A stretch of DNA of 64,000 nt, taken from contig CANMPK010000004.1 in the NCBI GenBank assembly GCA_947499725.1, forward strand, positions 275,550 through 339,549, in the 5' to 3' direction. The notes under the pieces are model-generated. The model had not been told where the DNA came from and did no database searches. It was given only the letters and a program-made list of their open reading frames with translations. Shown here piece by piece: positions 16,498 to 25,805 of this stretch; the stretch's first letter is position 1; each line of letters begins with the position of its first letter. The stretch is from an uncultured Paracoccaceae bacterium (GTDB taxonomy: Bacteria > Pseudomonadota > Alphaproteobacteria > Rhodobacterales > Rhodobacteraceae). Both the position numbers and the translations under genes were made by a program.

Positions 16498-17949
16498 ATG
16501 TCCACCATGACGAAAGAAACTGACGTGCTTGTTGTTGGCTGTGGTATCGCGGGCCTGTCCGCTGCTGTGACAAGCTTACAAAACGGCGCAAAGGTGACGG
16601 TGTTAGAACGGTCTCCCAAGGAGGACTTCGGAGGCAATACGCGCTGGACCGAAGCCTACATGCGTATGAAAAATGACGAAGAAATCGCGGACGATTTCGA
16701 AGAGCATTTCATGTTGAACGCAGGCTCAAACATTGACCCAAATGTATTGCGTGATGTCTCAGGCGAAGCCGAAAGCTGGCCCGCCTACGTGCGTGCGCAC
16801 AACTTACCTGATCCAGAGCTCATTTCGACATTTGCTGACTTGGTTCCACCGACGATTGCGTGGCTCAAAGAATTCGGTCTGAAATTCGGCCCTCAGCCGA
16901 TCTATTTATTGACACAAAACACACACCGGATAGCCGCTCAGGGCGGTGGACTAGCCCTGATCGAGCGTTTGAATAATGAAGTTAGCGCTCTGGGTGGCGA
17001 AATTCTTTATGAAACGACGGCGAAGGATTTGATCACCGACGACACCGGCCGCGTCACGGGTGCAGTGTGTTCTGATGCAAAGGGTGAAAAGCTGTTGATC
17101 AATGCAAAATCCACGATTTTAGCGTCTGGCGGCTTCCAGGGGAATCCGGAAATGATGACGCATTATATCGGCCCGAAGGCGGCAAATATTCGACCAGTGG
17201 CGCGCGGCGGGTATTACAACCGTGGTGAAGGGATCAAAATGGCGCTCGAGCTCGGCGCGGCACCTGCTGGTGAATTTGGCTCATACCATGCGGAACCAGT
17301 GGATCCACGATCAACTGAAGCAGAAGCCGTGGTCTTCATCTACCCATATGGAATTTTGGTGGACAAATTTGGCCAGCGTTTCATCGATGAAGCTCCTGGT
17401 ACTGTTGACGCCCACTACGACGATATCTCTCGTAGCTTTGCGGATCAGCCAGATGGCATCGCCTATGTCATTTTTGACAATAAGGTCGAAGATATCCCGC
17501 GCTGGAAAACATCAATCCGCTCTGATGTCCCACCAATCGAGGCGGATACAATTCCTGCTTTGGCGGAAAAACTAGGCATCGACGTCACCGGATTGGCTCA
17601 GACCATTGAACAGTTCAATGCCGCCTGTCCAGATGTTGACGAGTTCAAACCATTTGAAATTGACAATGCATCTACGCAGGGGCTGTCGCCTAATAAATCT
17701 AATTGGTCTCGTCCATTGGATGCCGGGCCGTATCGCGCTTTCCCCATGATTTCGAGTTCATGTTTTACATTCGGAGGCTTGAAAGTGAACCCCAAATCAC
17801 AAGTGCTTGATGGGGATGGGAAGATCATTCGAGGGCTTCTCGCCGCGGGCGAAACGGTCGGAATTTATCACCAAGTTTACACTGGATCTACATCGGTTCT
17901 GAGAGGAGCCGTTTTTGGGAGGATCGCGGGCGAGACCGCGACAACATAA
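16498..17949 (+). CDS. FAD-dependent dehydrogenase, TcuA / fumarate-reductase-flavoprotein-like
   Basis: About 483 residues from the ATG at 16498, with AAGGAG ribosome site. The N-terminal dinucleotide-binding motif VVGCGIAGLSAA is followed by VLERSPKEDFGGNTRW and ends with GLLAAGETVGIYHQVYTGST and RGAVFGRIAG (in pieces), the FAD_binding_2 arrangement shared by tricarballylate dehydrogenase TcuA, fumarate reductase subunits and ketosteroid dehydrogenases. There is no flavocytochrome extension and no signal peptide, so it is cytoplasmic. TcuA oxidises tricarballylate to cis-aconitate; the neighbouring aconitase makes such a reaction attractive. TcuA normally works with an electron-removing partner TcuB, which is missing here, while ETF genes are present. 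Specificity within this flavoprotein family is hard to assign. Confidence 0.85.
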   Translation: MSTMTKETDVLVVGCGIAGLSAAVTSLQNGAKVTVLERSPKEDFGGNTRWTEAYMRMKNDEEIADDFEEHFMLNAGSNIDPNVLRDVSGEAESWPAYVRAHNLPDPELISTFADLVPPTIAWLKEFGLKFGPQPIYLLTQNTHRIAAQGGGLALIERLNNEVSALGGEILYETTAKDLITDDTGRVTGAVCSDAKGEKLLINAKSTILASGGFQGNPEMMTHYIGPKAANIRPVARGGYYNRGEGIKMALELGAAPAGEFGSYHAEPVDPRSTEAEAVVFIYPYGILVDKFGQRFIDEAPGTVDAHYDDISRSFADQPDGIAYVIFDNKVEDIPRWKTSIRSDVPPIEADTIPALAEKLGIDVTGLAQTIEQFNAACPDVDEFKPFEIDNASTQGLSPNKSNWSRPLDAGPYRAFPMISSSCFTFGGLKVNPKSQVLDGDGKIIRGLLAAGETVGIYHQVYTGSTSVLRGAVFGRIAGETATT

Positions 17950-17982
17950 TAGGTCAACAGGACCATAAAGGGAGGAACACCA

Positions 17983-19023
17983 ATGAAATTTACTGAATTG
18001 ATGACTGCAGCGCTGTGCTCAGTTCTCGGCGCAACTGCTACCTTTGCAGAGACAGAGCCACAGCACCTAAAGGTTGTTGGTACTTGGGGCTATCTGAATA
18101 CATGGCCAGAAGTCGAACGCCCGTTTTGGGAAGAAACTCTGAACGAAGCTTCGGGCGGGAATCTTACCGTTGAGGCAAGCCCAATGACGGAGTTGGGACT
18201 AAAGGGTTTTGAAATCATGCGGATGATGCAACTCGGGATTTTCGACGTTGGGCACGGTATTATCTCGTACCTTGGAGACGATGCCGTTGCAGAAGGGGCT
18301 GACCTAGCGGGTATCGTGCAGAACTTTGAGCAAGCTGAAGCCGCCGCAGACGCATATTCGCCCGTTTTGGCTGAAAGTTTTGCGCAGAGCTATGACGCTC
18401 GATTGCTCGCAGTCTACCCGTTTCCGAGCAACTTGATGTATTGTAATACGCCAGTGTCGACCTTGTCAGATCTCGAGGGATTGAAAATTCGATCCTATTC
18501 CAAATCGATGAGCGATTTGATCAGCGGATTGGGCGCGACACCGGTGACCATCCCATTTGGCGAAGTCGTCCCAGCATTGCAACTTGGTACGGTCGACTGT
18601 GGTATTACGGGCACTTTGCCCGCTTACACGTCCGGCTGGGGGGATGTGACGACACACCTGGTGCGCATCTCGACAGGTTACGCACTTAGCTATGCAGCCA
18701 TGAGTAACTCAGCATGGGATCGTATCGATGAAGGCACACGTTCGTTGATCATGGACAATGTTGAATCTTTGTCAGATCGGGCTTGGGATGTCGCCAAACG
18801 TGACGATGCCGCAGGTATCGCCTGCCTTACAGACGGGCCATGTTCGCATGGGGAACCGGCGGGCTTGGTGAATGTTGAGCTTTCAGATTCTGACAAAGAA
18901 ACCTTGGCGAATGTGTTGGCAGGAAGTGTTCTTGGGAGCTTCGCGGACCGCTGTGACGACGGCTGTATCTTGCGCTGGAATGATACCATCGGGCAGGTCA
19001 CCGATCTCGCAATTGCTCAATAA
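17983..19023 (+). CDS. dctP: TRAP transporter substrate-binding protein, DctP type
   Basis: 346-residue periplasmic binding protein with a signal peptide ending near TATFAE. The TRAP family core is visible in LKVVGTWGYLNTWPEVE, EIMRMMQLGIFDVGHG and the signature region LSDLEGLKIRSYSKSMSDLI with the arginine that binds carboxylate groups, followed by LGATPVTIPFGEVVPALQLGTVDCG; pieces only are quoted. TRAP receptors bind carboxylates and pass them to the membrane DctQ/DctM pair encoded next, using the sodium gradient. Its position inside the operon implies that it captures the pathway substrate, a carboxylate. Cysteines near the C-terminus (CLTDGPC, CDDGC) are unusually numerous and may form disulfides. 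Confidence 0.92.
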   Translation: MKFTELMTAALCSVLGATATFAETEPQHLKVVGTWGYLNTWPEVERPFWEETLNEASGGNLTVEASPMTELGLKGFEIMRMMQLGIFDVGHGIISYLGDDAVAEGADLAGIVQNFEQAEAAADAYSPVLAESFAQSYDARLLAVYPFPSNLMYCNTPVSTLSDLEGLKIRSYSKSMSDLISGLGATPVTIPFGEVVPALQLGTVDCGITGTLPAYTSGWGDVTTHLVRISTGYALSYAAMSNSAWDRIDEGTRSLIMDNVESLSDRAWDVAKRDDAAGIACLTDGPCSHGEPAGLVNVELSDSDKETLANVLAGSVLGSFADRCDDGCILRWNDTIGQVTDLAIAQ

Positions 19024-19028
19024 AAAAC

Positions 19029-19058
19029 TTGGTCAGCATGGGGAACTTTGCTGACCAA
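19029..19058 (+). promoter_or_regulatory. Stem-loop between dctP and dctQ
   Basis: TTGGTCAGC and GCTGACCAA form a perfect 9-bp stem around a 12-base loop, starting 6 bases after the dctP stop. There is no T-run. Such structures after a binding-protein gene commonly stabilise the upstream message so that the receptor is made in excess of the membrane subunits. Confidence 0.7.
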
Positions 19059-19079
19059 AAACCAAACCGGGGGGATAAG

Positions 19080-19664
19080 ATGAAACTCAAAAATACAACC
19101 ATCGAAACAGGACTTTCGGCGTTTGGCCTGATGTTGCTTTTGGCGGTATCGGTCGGCGTGACCATCGAGGTGCTCGCACGAAAGTTTTTGACAATGAGTC
19201 TCGGTGGGGTGGACGAACTGTCAGGCTATGCATTCGCGATTTTTACAAGCTTTGCCTTTGTACTTGCGGCACTGGAAAAGTCCAATATTCGGATCGATCT
19301 GCTGCGCAACGCACTGCCTGACACTGGCAAAATCGTCATGGACCTGATCGCATCAATCTCGCTTCTCGGTTTTGTCGGGTTGCTTACATGGCGTGCAATC
19401 CTATTAGTTGCCAGCTCCTTCGAAAAAGGCAGTAAAGCCATAACGCCGTTGTCGACACCCCTCTATATCCCTCAAGCCATCTGGACGCTTGGGTTGATCG
19501 CGTTCTCGACGGTTCTCGCAGCAATGTTGGGACGCGCGATTGTCGCCCTGTTGCGAAGAAAGCCAAAGGAAGTTCTGCGGCTACTCGGACCAACCCATGA
19601 AGAAGATCACACCGATGAATATACAGATGCCGCAATCGAAGCACTAAAAGCTGAGGAAAAATAA
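19080..19664 (+). CDS. dctQ: TRAP transporter small permease, DctQ type
   Basis: About 194 residues from the ATG at 19080, preceded by GGGGGATAAG. Four membrane segments are apparent (FGLMLLLAVSVGVTIEVLAR, FAIFTSFAFVLAALE, LLGFVGLLTWRAILLV and IWTLGLIAFSTVLAAMLG), with the family motif GGVDELSGYAFAIF and EKSNIRIDLL. The in-frame ATG at 19029 lies inside the intergenic stem-loop and would add an unusual leader, so I prefer 19080. It forms the inner-membrane carrier together with DctM, whose start overlaps its stop by one base. Confidence 0.9.
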   Translation: MKLKNTTIETGLSAFGLMLLLAVSVGVTIEVLARKFLTMSLGGVDELSGYAFAIFTSFAFVLAALEKSNIRIDLLRNALPDTGKIVMDLIASISLLGFVGLLTWRAILLVASSFEKGSKAITPLSTPLYIPQAIWTLGLIAFSTVLAAMLGRAIVALLRRKPKEVLRLLGPTHEEDHTDEYTDAAIEALKAEEK

Positions 19665-20950
19665 TGTTACTTGTTGCACTCTTTCTTCTCGGCGCTCTCA
19701 TCGCTTTGAGTATTCCCGTTGCGGGTGTACTTGGCCTTATCGGTCTCGGAATGGGCGACTATTATTCGACTGCGCCACTTTATCGTGGCTTGGCCGATAT
19801 CACCTGGTCGAATTCAATCGAGTTCCTTTTGATCGCTATCCCATTGTTTGTTTTTATGGGGGAACTTTTGTTGCGCTCGGGTATTGCCGCACGTATGTAC
19901 GAAGCCCTCTCCGTTTGGTTAGCTTGGCTTCCTGGCGGATTGATGCACACAAACATTGGTGCAAGCGCACTCTTCGCAGCCACCTCAGGTTCAAGCGTCG
20001 CGACCGCGGCCACAATCGGCACCGTGGCGTTGCCCGAGATCGAAAAGCGTCGTTATAATCCGAAGTTGTTTTTGGGAACATTAGCCGCGGGTGGAACGCT
20101 CGGAATTCTGATACCGCCTTCGATCAATCTGATCATTTATGGCCTACTCACCAACACCTCTGTATCTGATCTATATATGGCCGGTCTCATTCCAGGATTG
20201 ATGCTCGCGACGTTTTTTTCCGGGACAATCTTTTTGTCCTGTATTGTCAAACCAAACTGGGGTGGGGAGTTAGTCAAGTCTAGTTGGACGGAACGATTTC
20301 AGTCACTGCCCGATTTGCTACCACCAATTATCATTTTTGCGGTGGTTGTGGGCTCCATTTACGCAGGACTTGCGACCCCTACCGAAGCCGCCGCAGTTGG
20401 CGTTGTGGTCGCGATGCTTCTGACCTTGAAGGTGGGGCAGCTCAACATGATTATGCTACTGCATGCCGCTCAAGCTACGATGCGCACCACGGCTATGGTG
20501 ATGCTTATCGTGTTCGCTGCTCTGTATCTTAATTTCGTATTGGGCATCATCGGTTTGACGCAAGCATTGGCAGAATTTGTAAGTTCTCTAGGCTGGTCAC
20601 CGGTTCAAATGATGATTGCCATCGTAATTTTTTATCTCATCCTTGGGTGTTTCTTGGAAACATTGTCGATGCTGATCACAACAGCCGGGCTGATCGCTCC
20701 CATCGTGATTTCTTTGGGGTATGACCCTGTATGGTTTGGCGCACTATTGATGATTTTGCTTGAGATGGCGCTATTGACACCGCCGATTGGGATCAATCTA
20801 TATGTCATTCAATCAATCCGAAAAAATGGTGACATCCGAGATGTCATTATGGGCACTCTGCCGTTCTTGGTCGCAATGCTTGTTATGGTTGGATTGATGA
20901 TCGCCTTCCCCCAGATCGCTCTGTTTTTGCCGAACTTAATCAACGGATAG
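19664..20950 (+). CDS. dctM: TRAP transporter large permease, DctM type
   Basis: 428-residue polytopic protein of the usual DctM length with about 12 membrane segments. Family stretches include FLLIAIPLFVFMGELLLRSG, the GASALFAATSGSSVATAATIG region, TLAAGGTLGILIPPSINLIIYG and LLTPPIGINLYVIQ (shown in part). It is the sodium-coupled carrier subunit that moves the carboxylate captured by DctP across the inner membrane. Start overlaps the DctQ stop by one base; the aconitase gene begins 10 bases after its stop, so import and metabolism are transcribed together. Confidence 0.95.
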   Translation: MLLVALFLLGALIALSIPVAGVLGLIGLGMGDYYSTAPLYRGLADITWSNSIEFLLIAIPLFVFMGELLLRSGIAARMYEALSVWLAWLPGGLMHTNIGASALFAATSGSSVATAATIGTVALPEIEKRRYNPKLFLGTLAAGGTLGILIPPSINLIIYGLLTNTSVSDLYMAGLIPGLMLATFFSGTIFLSCIVKPNWGGELVKSSWTERFQSLPDLLPPIIIFAVVVGSIYAGLATPTEAAAVGVVVAMLLTLKVGQLNMIMLLHAAQATMRTTAMVMLIVFAALYLNFVLGIIGLTQALAEFVSSLGWSPVQMMIAIVIFYLILGCFLETLSMLITTAGLIAPIVISLGYDPVWFGALLMILLEMALLTPPIGINLYVIQSIRKNGDIRDVIMGTLPFLVAMLVMVGLMIAFPQIALFLPNLING

Positions 20951-20960
20951 CGACGTACAC

Positions 20961-23612
20961 ATGGATAGCTTTAAATCGTGGAGACAAAGCGGAAGAACCC
21001 GTTTTGTCGACCTAAATAGTGTTGCCGCTGCACAGCCGCAAATTGAGACATTTCCTGTAACACGCTTGATTATGTTGGAGTTTCTGCTCCGCTCAGAGGG
21101 GACGTTCGGGGTAACTTCCGAACACGTCAAAGACCTGCTGTCCTTTGGCAAAAAATCTCGGCCCGTTGAAACCATGTTTCGACCAGCGCGCCTCGTCATG
21201 CAAGACTATGCGGGTATGGCAGCCTTGATTGATGTCGCCTCGCTTAGAAGCGACGCTAAGCGACGTGGCTTGACCCCTGAAGATGTCGACGCCAGCCTTC
21301 CCATCGACTTGGTCGTGGATCATTCCATGATTACACACGTTTCAGGGCGCGCAGGTAGTGCTGCGCGCAACCTAGACCTTGAATACGAAAACAATCGAGA
21401 ACGTTACGCGTTCTTGAAATGGGCAGAACATGCCTTTGCTCAATTGAATGTGGTTCCGCCTGGCGAGGGCATTATTCATCAGCTGAACATGGAACGGTTC
21501 AGCAAGCCTATGCAAGAGCAGGTCATTGAGGGTGTAAAATGGACGTTCCCAGACACAGTGCTGGGCACCGATAGTCACACAACGATGATCAACGGGCTGG
21601 GAACATTGGGCTGGGGTGTCGGCGGCATCGAGGCAACAGGCGTATTGTTGGGTGACGTGGTCAACATGTTGCTCCCACGGGTGATTGGCATTCATTTAGG
21701 AGGCGCGATTCAAAGCGGCGTATTGGCCACGGACATCGCGCTGCGTTTGACCGAAACATTGAGAGGAATTGGTGTCGTTGGCGCCCAACTCGAATTCTAT
21801 GGTGAAGGCGCACGATCCTTGTCTGGCGAAGACCGAGCGACAATTTCCAATATGTGCCCCGAATTCGGGGCGACATCGGCTCTTTTTCCATTTGACAGCC
21901 AAACCGCTTCCTATTTCGCGCGGCACGGACAAAGCTCAGCGCAAGTGGATTGGGCTGGTAAACAATTGCGCGATAATGGCCTCGATAGCGCTCAATCTGA
22001 ACAAGCAGAGTTCGATGACCGCATCGAATTTGATTTGGGGCAAAACAGGATCGCTATCGCTGGGCCGTTCGGCCCCGAACAGCGCCTCGATCTCTGCGAC
22101 GTCTCAGATGATTTTGAGGCGCGTTTCTCAGAAGCACAAATCCGCACAAAGTCCTGTGATCTGTCAGATGGCGACATTGTTTTGGCGGCGATCACCAGCT
22201 GTACGAATACCGCAAACCCGAAGGCAATGATTACAGCTGGGCTCGTTGCCCGGGAGGCTGCGCGCCGTGGCATGCGCGTCAATTCATCAATAAAAACCAC
22301 GATGGCTCTTGGGTCCCGAAGTTCGGCTGAAATGTTGTCTTTCACAGGTTTGGATCGCGATCTTGCGACCTTAGGCTTCTTTGTAGATGGGTTGGGCTGT
22401 GGCGCATGCGTTGGAAATGCGGGTGATCTATTGCCAAAAACGGCCGATGCATTAGCCCAAAAAACTGCATCAGTAGCATCCGTCCTGTCGGGCAACCGAA
22501 ATTTTCCGGGGCGAATTCATCCAGATATCAAAGCTAACTATCTGATGTCGCCACCGATGGTCGTTGCCTATGCTTTGCTGGGGCATGTTCGCGAAAACAT
22601 CAATGATGTAGCTCTGGGATACGATGATAAAAAACGCCCCGTTTTTCTTAAGGATATTTGGCCCGATGAGGCGACAGTGCGTTCCGCCCTAAAGGACATC
22701 GAGACGCATCAGTCCGAAACAAAACCTACGGCTCCATCCTCCGAGCAGTGGACAAACCTCCAGGCGACATCGGGTCCAGTTTATGCTTGGGATGACGACA
22801 GCGATTACTTGATCGAGCCGCCCTTTCTCACGCTTTCAGCCCCCAGTCCAAAATTGCCGGTCTTGCAAAATGCGACGGCACTTCTTGTTCTGGGAGATAA
22901 CGTCACGACGGACCATATTTCGCCCGTCGGAGCCATCGCGGCGGGTAGCGATGCAGCATCCTTCCTTGTCTCTAAAGGTGTCACGCAAACGAGTTTCAAT
23001 TCCTATGGTGCACGACGGGGAAATCATGACGTCATGGTGCGTGGGACTTTTGCGAACCCGCACCTATTGAACAAAGTCCGTTGCCACAACAACACCGCTT
23101 CGACGTCACCGCCATGTTTGGCGCGAACCCCTTTCGAATTGTCACAAGAATTTCAGAGACAAAGCACGCAGATGGTTGTTCTCGCGGGGAAAAATTACGG
23201 TGCAGGCTCAGCGCGCGATTGGGCGGCCAAGGGAACTCGCCTGCTAGGTATCAAAGCAGTAATCGCACAGTCGTTTGAGCGTATCCATCGAAGCAACCTG
23301 GTGCGCTGTGGTGTGTTGCCGATTGAAGCCCAAATACCCGACGCGATGCTCTCCGACCCTTCCAAATTGGCGGTTTCAATCCGAGAATTTAATGGCGTTC
23401 TCAAGCCGCTTCAAAAATTGGACTTAGAAGTTTCAACCAATATCACTCAGGGCATTCAAGTGCCTGCAATCATTCGTTTGGACACCGAGCGGGAAGTTGA
23501 GATCTTTCTGTCAGGTGGAATGCTGAAGCTTCTTCAAGACCAAATCTTATTGAAAGCTAGAAGAAAAAGAAAAAGGAAGAACCATAAACATGAAGATCCT
23601 CGCTCCTGTTAA
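20961..23612 (+). CDS. Aconitase-family hydratase, divergent
   Basis: 883-residue 4Fe-4S hydro-lyase of the AcnA/IRP type. Cluster ligands are Cys414 in [11 protein letters not shown], Cys480 and Cys483 in [12 protein letters not shown]. Active-site stretches [29 protein letters not shown] and [14 protein letters not shown] are present. It is divergent from housekeeping AcnA ([10 protein letters not shown] rather than the usual [19 protein letters not shown] rather than GMGVLP), so its substrate may be a tricarboxylate other than citrate. The last residues ([18 protein letters not shown]) run through the ribosome site of the ETF gene and overlap it by 23 bases, as if an earlier stop was lost. 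In the proposed route it interconverts aconitate- and citrate-like acids. Confidence 0.9.
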   Translation: MDSFKSWRQSGRTRFVDLNSVAAAQPQIETFPVTRLIMLEFLLRSEGTFGVTSEHVKDLLSFGKKSRPVETMFRPARLVMQDYAGMAALIDVASLRSDAKRRGLTPEDVDASLPIDLVVDHSMITHVSGRAGSAARNLDLEYENNRERYAFLKWAEHAFAQLNVVPPGEGIIHQLNMERFSKPMQEQVIEGVKWTFPDTVLGTDSHTTMINGLGTLGWGVGGIEATGVLLGDVVNMLLPRVIGIHLGGAIQSGVLATDIALRLTETLRGIGVVGAQLEFYGEGARSLSGEDRATISNMCPEFGATSALFPFDSQTASYFARHGQSSAQVDWAGKQLRDNGLDSAQSEQAEFDDRIEFDLGQNRIAIAGPFGPEQRLDLCDVSDDFEARFSEAQIRTKSCDLSDGDIVLAAITSCTNTANPKAMITAGLVAREAARRGMRVNSSIKTTMALGSRSSAEMLSFTGLDRDLATLGFFVDGLGCGACVGNAGDLLPKTADALAQKTASVASVLSGNRNFPGRIHPDIKANYLMSPPMVVAYALLGHVRENINDVALGYDDKKRPVFLKDIWPDEATVRSALKDIETHQSETKPTAPSSEQWTNLQATSGPVYAWDDDSDYLIEPPFLTLSAPSPKLPVLQNATALLVLGDNVTTDHISPVGAIAAGSDAASFLVSKGVTQTSFNSYGARRGNHDVMVRGTFANPHLLNKVRCHNNTASTSPPCLARTPFELSQEFQRQSTQMVVLAGKNYGAGSARDWAAKGTRLLGIKAVIAQSFERIHRSNLVRCGVLPIEAQIPDAMLSDPSKLAVSIREFNGVLKPLQKLDLEVSTNITQGIQVPAIIRLDTEREVEIFLSGGMLKLLQDQILLKARRKRKRKNHKHEDPRSC

Positions 23613-24342
23613 ACGCGTGATCGACTACAATGTGAAGGTCAAAGTTAAGACCAATCGCAAGGGTGTTGATCTCGAAAATGTAAAGATGTCGATGAATCCG
23701 TTCGACGAAATATCCGTGGAGGAAGCGATCCGCCTGAAAGAGGCAGGGATTGCAACTGAAGTCGTAGTCATCTCCATCGGCGACAAAAAATCTACCGAAA
23801 CGATCCGCAACGCACTTGCTATGGGAGCTGATCGCGGCATCCTTGTCGTTGATGACCAAGGGGTAGATATTGAACCGCTCGCCGTCGCAAAAATTCTTGC
23901 AAGCATTGTTGCCGATGAACAGCCCGATCTTGTGATCCTTGGGAAGCAAGCAATTGACAATGATATGAACGCGACCGGTCAAATGTTGGCTGCACTTTTG
24001 GGCTGGGGGCAGGCTACGTTTGCATCCGAAGTGAAAATTGAGAACGGCGAAGCAGTCGTGACGCGTGAGGTCGACGGTGGGCTGCAAACTATTTCTGTAA
24101 AATTGCCAGCCATCGTGACTACCGATTTGCGCCTCAACGAACCTCGCTATGCATCTCTTCCGAACATTATGAAGGCAAAAAAGAAGCCTTTGGTGGAAAC
24201 AACGAGCGTGGATCTCGGCGTTGATATCGACCCGCGCCTTAGCGTTATCTCAATCGAGGAACCAGCGGAGCGAGTAGCAGGGATGAAGGTTGGTTCCGTT
24301 AGTGAACTGATAGAAAAGTTGCAGGATGGAGGATTCGTCTAA
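23590..24342 (+). CDS. etfB: Electron transfer flavoprotein beta subunit
   Basis: 250-residue ETF beta subunit: [20 protein letters not shown], then [17 protein letters not shown], the AMP-binding region ([10 protein letters not shown]) and the recognition-loop region near [29 protein letters not shown] (cited by its core [19 protein letters not shown]). It pairs with the alpha subunit to accept electrons from flavoprotein dehydrogenases. It carries its own ribosome site (GGAAG) inside the end of the aconitase gene. A second ETF set inside a mobile catabolic operon suggests a dedicated acceptor for the TcuA-like dehydrogenase. No acyl-CoA dehydrogenase is encoded nearby. Confidence 0.95.
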   Translation: MKILAPVKRVIDYNVKVKVKTNRKGVDLENVKMSMNPFDEISVEEAIRLKEAGIATEVVVISIGDKKSTETIRNALAMGADRGILVVDDQGVDIEPLAVAKILASIVADEQPDLVILGKQAIDNDMNATGQMLAALLGWGQATFASEVKIENGEAVVTREVDGGLQTISVKLPAIVTTDLRLNEPRYASLPNIMKAKKKPLVETTSVDLGVDIDPRLSVISIEEPAERVAGMKVGSVSELIEKLQDGGFV

Positions 24343-25262
24343 TGACCGTTTTACTTTTAGCAGATGTTTCTGGTGGTGATCTATCTCTCGATGCAACCGC
24401 GAGCGCGGCGACCGCAGCAGCCAAACTGGGCCCAGTGACCGTATTGGTTTGCGGAACACAAGCGGCAGCCGATGACGCGGCGAACATCGACGATGTTTCT
24501 GCGGTTTTGTTGGCAGAGGGCAGTGCGTATTCAAATGTTTTGGCTGAAAATGTAGCAGCGCTAATCCAATCTATTTCTAACCAATTTTCCCACATTGTTG
24601 CTCCGGCGACATCCACAGGTAAAAACATTTTGCCCCGCGTCGCGGCATTGTTGGACGTGATGGTAATTTCCGATGTGATTGAAGTTGTTAGCCCCGATAC
24701 ATTCAAGCGCCCAGTCTATGCTGGCAACGCTATTCAAACTGTGAAATCCAATGATGCTATCAAAGTCATTTCCGTGAGGACTTCCTCATTTGATGCGGCA
24801 ACTCTTGGTGGATCTGCCGCTGTTTCCGCGGTGGAAACCGAAAGTGAGGTGGGGCTGTCCGCTCACATCGAAGACAAGGTTGCGGTTTCTGATCGTCCTG
24901 AGCTGACATCTGCAAAGGTCGTGGTGGCCGGTGGGCGCGGGGTGGGGTCCGAAGAAGATTTCACGATCATCTCAGCGTTGGCTGATAAGCTTGGTGGAGC
25001 GGTTGGCGCATCTCGAGCTGCTGTGGATAGCGGATTTGCACCGAACGACCTTCAAGTTGGCCAAACCGGTAAAGTTGTTGCGCCTGATCTATACATCGCT
25101 GCGGGTATCTCCGGGGCAATCCAGCATCTGGCTGGTATGAAAGATTCCAAAGTGATTGTTGCAATCAACAAAGACGAGGATGCGCCGATTTTTCAAGTTG
25201 CTGACTTCGGTTTGGTCGCGGATCTTTTCGAAGTGGTCCCCGAGTTAATCAAGCGATTGTAG
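24342..25262 (+). CDS. etfA: Electron transfer flavoprotein alpha subunit
   Basis: 306-residue ETF alpha subunit of normal length. The FAD-binding C-terminal domain is clear: [54 protein letters not shown] and [30 protein letters not shown] (quoted in pieces). With EtfB it would pass electrons to an ETF-ubiquinone oxidoreductase, which is not encoded here and must come from the host. Start overlaps the etfB stop by one base. It is the last gene of the catabolic operon; a hairpin follows. Confidence 0.95.
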   Translation: MTVLLLADVSGGDLSLDATASAATAAAKLGPVTVLVCGTQAAADDAANIDDVSAVLLAEGSAYSNVLAENVAALIQSISNQFSHIVAPATSTGKNILPRVAALLDVMVISDVIEVVSPDTFKRPVYAGNAIQTVKSNDAIKVISVRTSSFDAATLGGSAAVSAVETESEVGLSAHIEDKVAVSDRPELTSAKVVVAGGRGVGSEEDFTIISALADKLGGAVGASRAAVDSGFAPNDLQVGQTGKVVAPDLYIAAGISGAIQHLAGMKDSKVIVAINKDEDAPIFQVADFGLVADLFEVVPELIKRL

Positions 25263-25277
25263 TTTAAAACAAGCTCA

Positions 25278-25305
25278 TTGGGGCTCGCTCTTTTGCGGTC
25301 CCCAA
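25278..25305 (+). terminator. Hairpin after etfA, probable operon end
   Basis: TTGGGG and CCCCAA form the base of a stem with inner CGC/GCG pairs, 15 bases after the etfA stop. A T-run is lacking, so termination may be weak or the hairpin may serve as a 3' stabiliser. Confidence 0.45.
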
Positions 25306-25805
25306 AAGATATTCTGCGAGCGAAATCCTTGATTTGGGTTTTGCTTGTCAAATGGCTCTCAAGTTTTTTAGATGAAAGTGCATTCTGGGAGGCGCTAGAA
25401 CTGTATACTGAGCCTTGATGTGTTGTTAAAATTTCGTTTGCCCGGATCTGGGGTCAACTAGCCTTTGGCAAGCTAGCCCAAATCCACACTTTTTTTGTCC
25501 GCCCAACATCCCTGACCGTGGCGGTCAACCTTAGTCCATCCCCAAAATCAGCCACCAATTTCCCCTGTCTCGCGGGCGAGCCATTCCTCGCGCGGCAAAT
25601 TGGCGTCTGATTTTGGCGCAGACATTTTCTTCGCAAATGTGACCGATTGACAGCCCCGTTCAGGGCCGTGGGTCGGGCTTTGCCCTCTCCCACTCCGTTC
25701 CGCCGAATACATGCGTATTCGGTCAGATCAGGTGGCCGAGGCGCAGCCCATCGGCGGAAGGGGCGCGAAGCCTCACCCGCGTCACTTTGATCGAGGAGGC
25801 CACAA
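25306..25805. other. Noncoding stretch before the ArdC gene
   Basis: About 500 bases separate the catabolic cargo from the mobilisation region. No gene can be supported. It includes an inverted repeat CCGAATAC-ATGC-GTATTCGG at 25703-25722 and, at its right end, a GAGGAGG ribosome site for the ArdC gene. The base composition becomes more GC-rich across this stretch, consistent with a junction between cargo and conjugative backbone. Confidence 0.5.
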
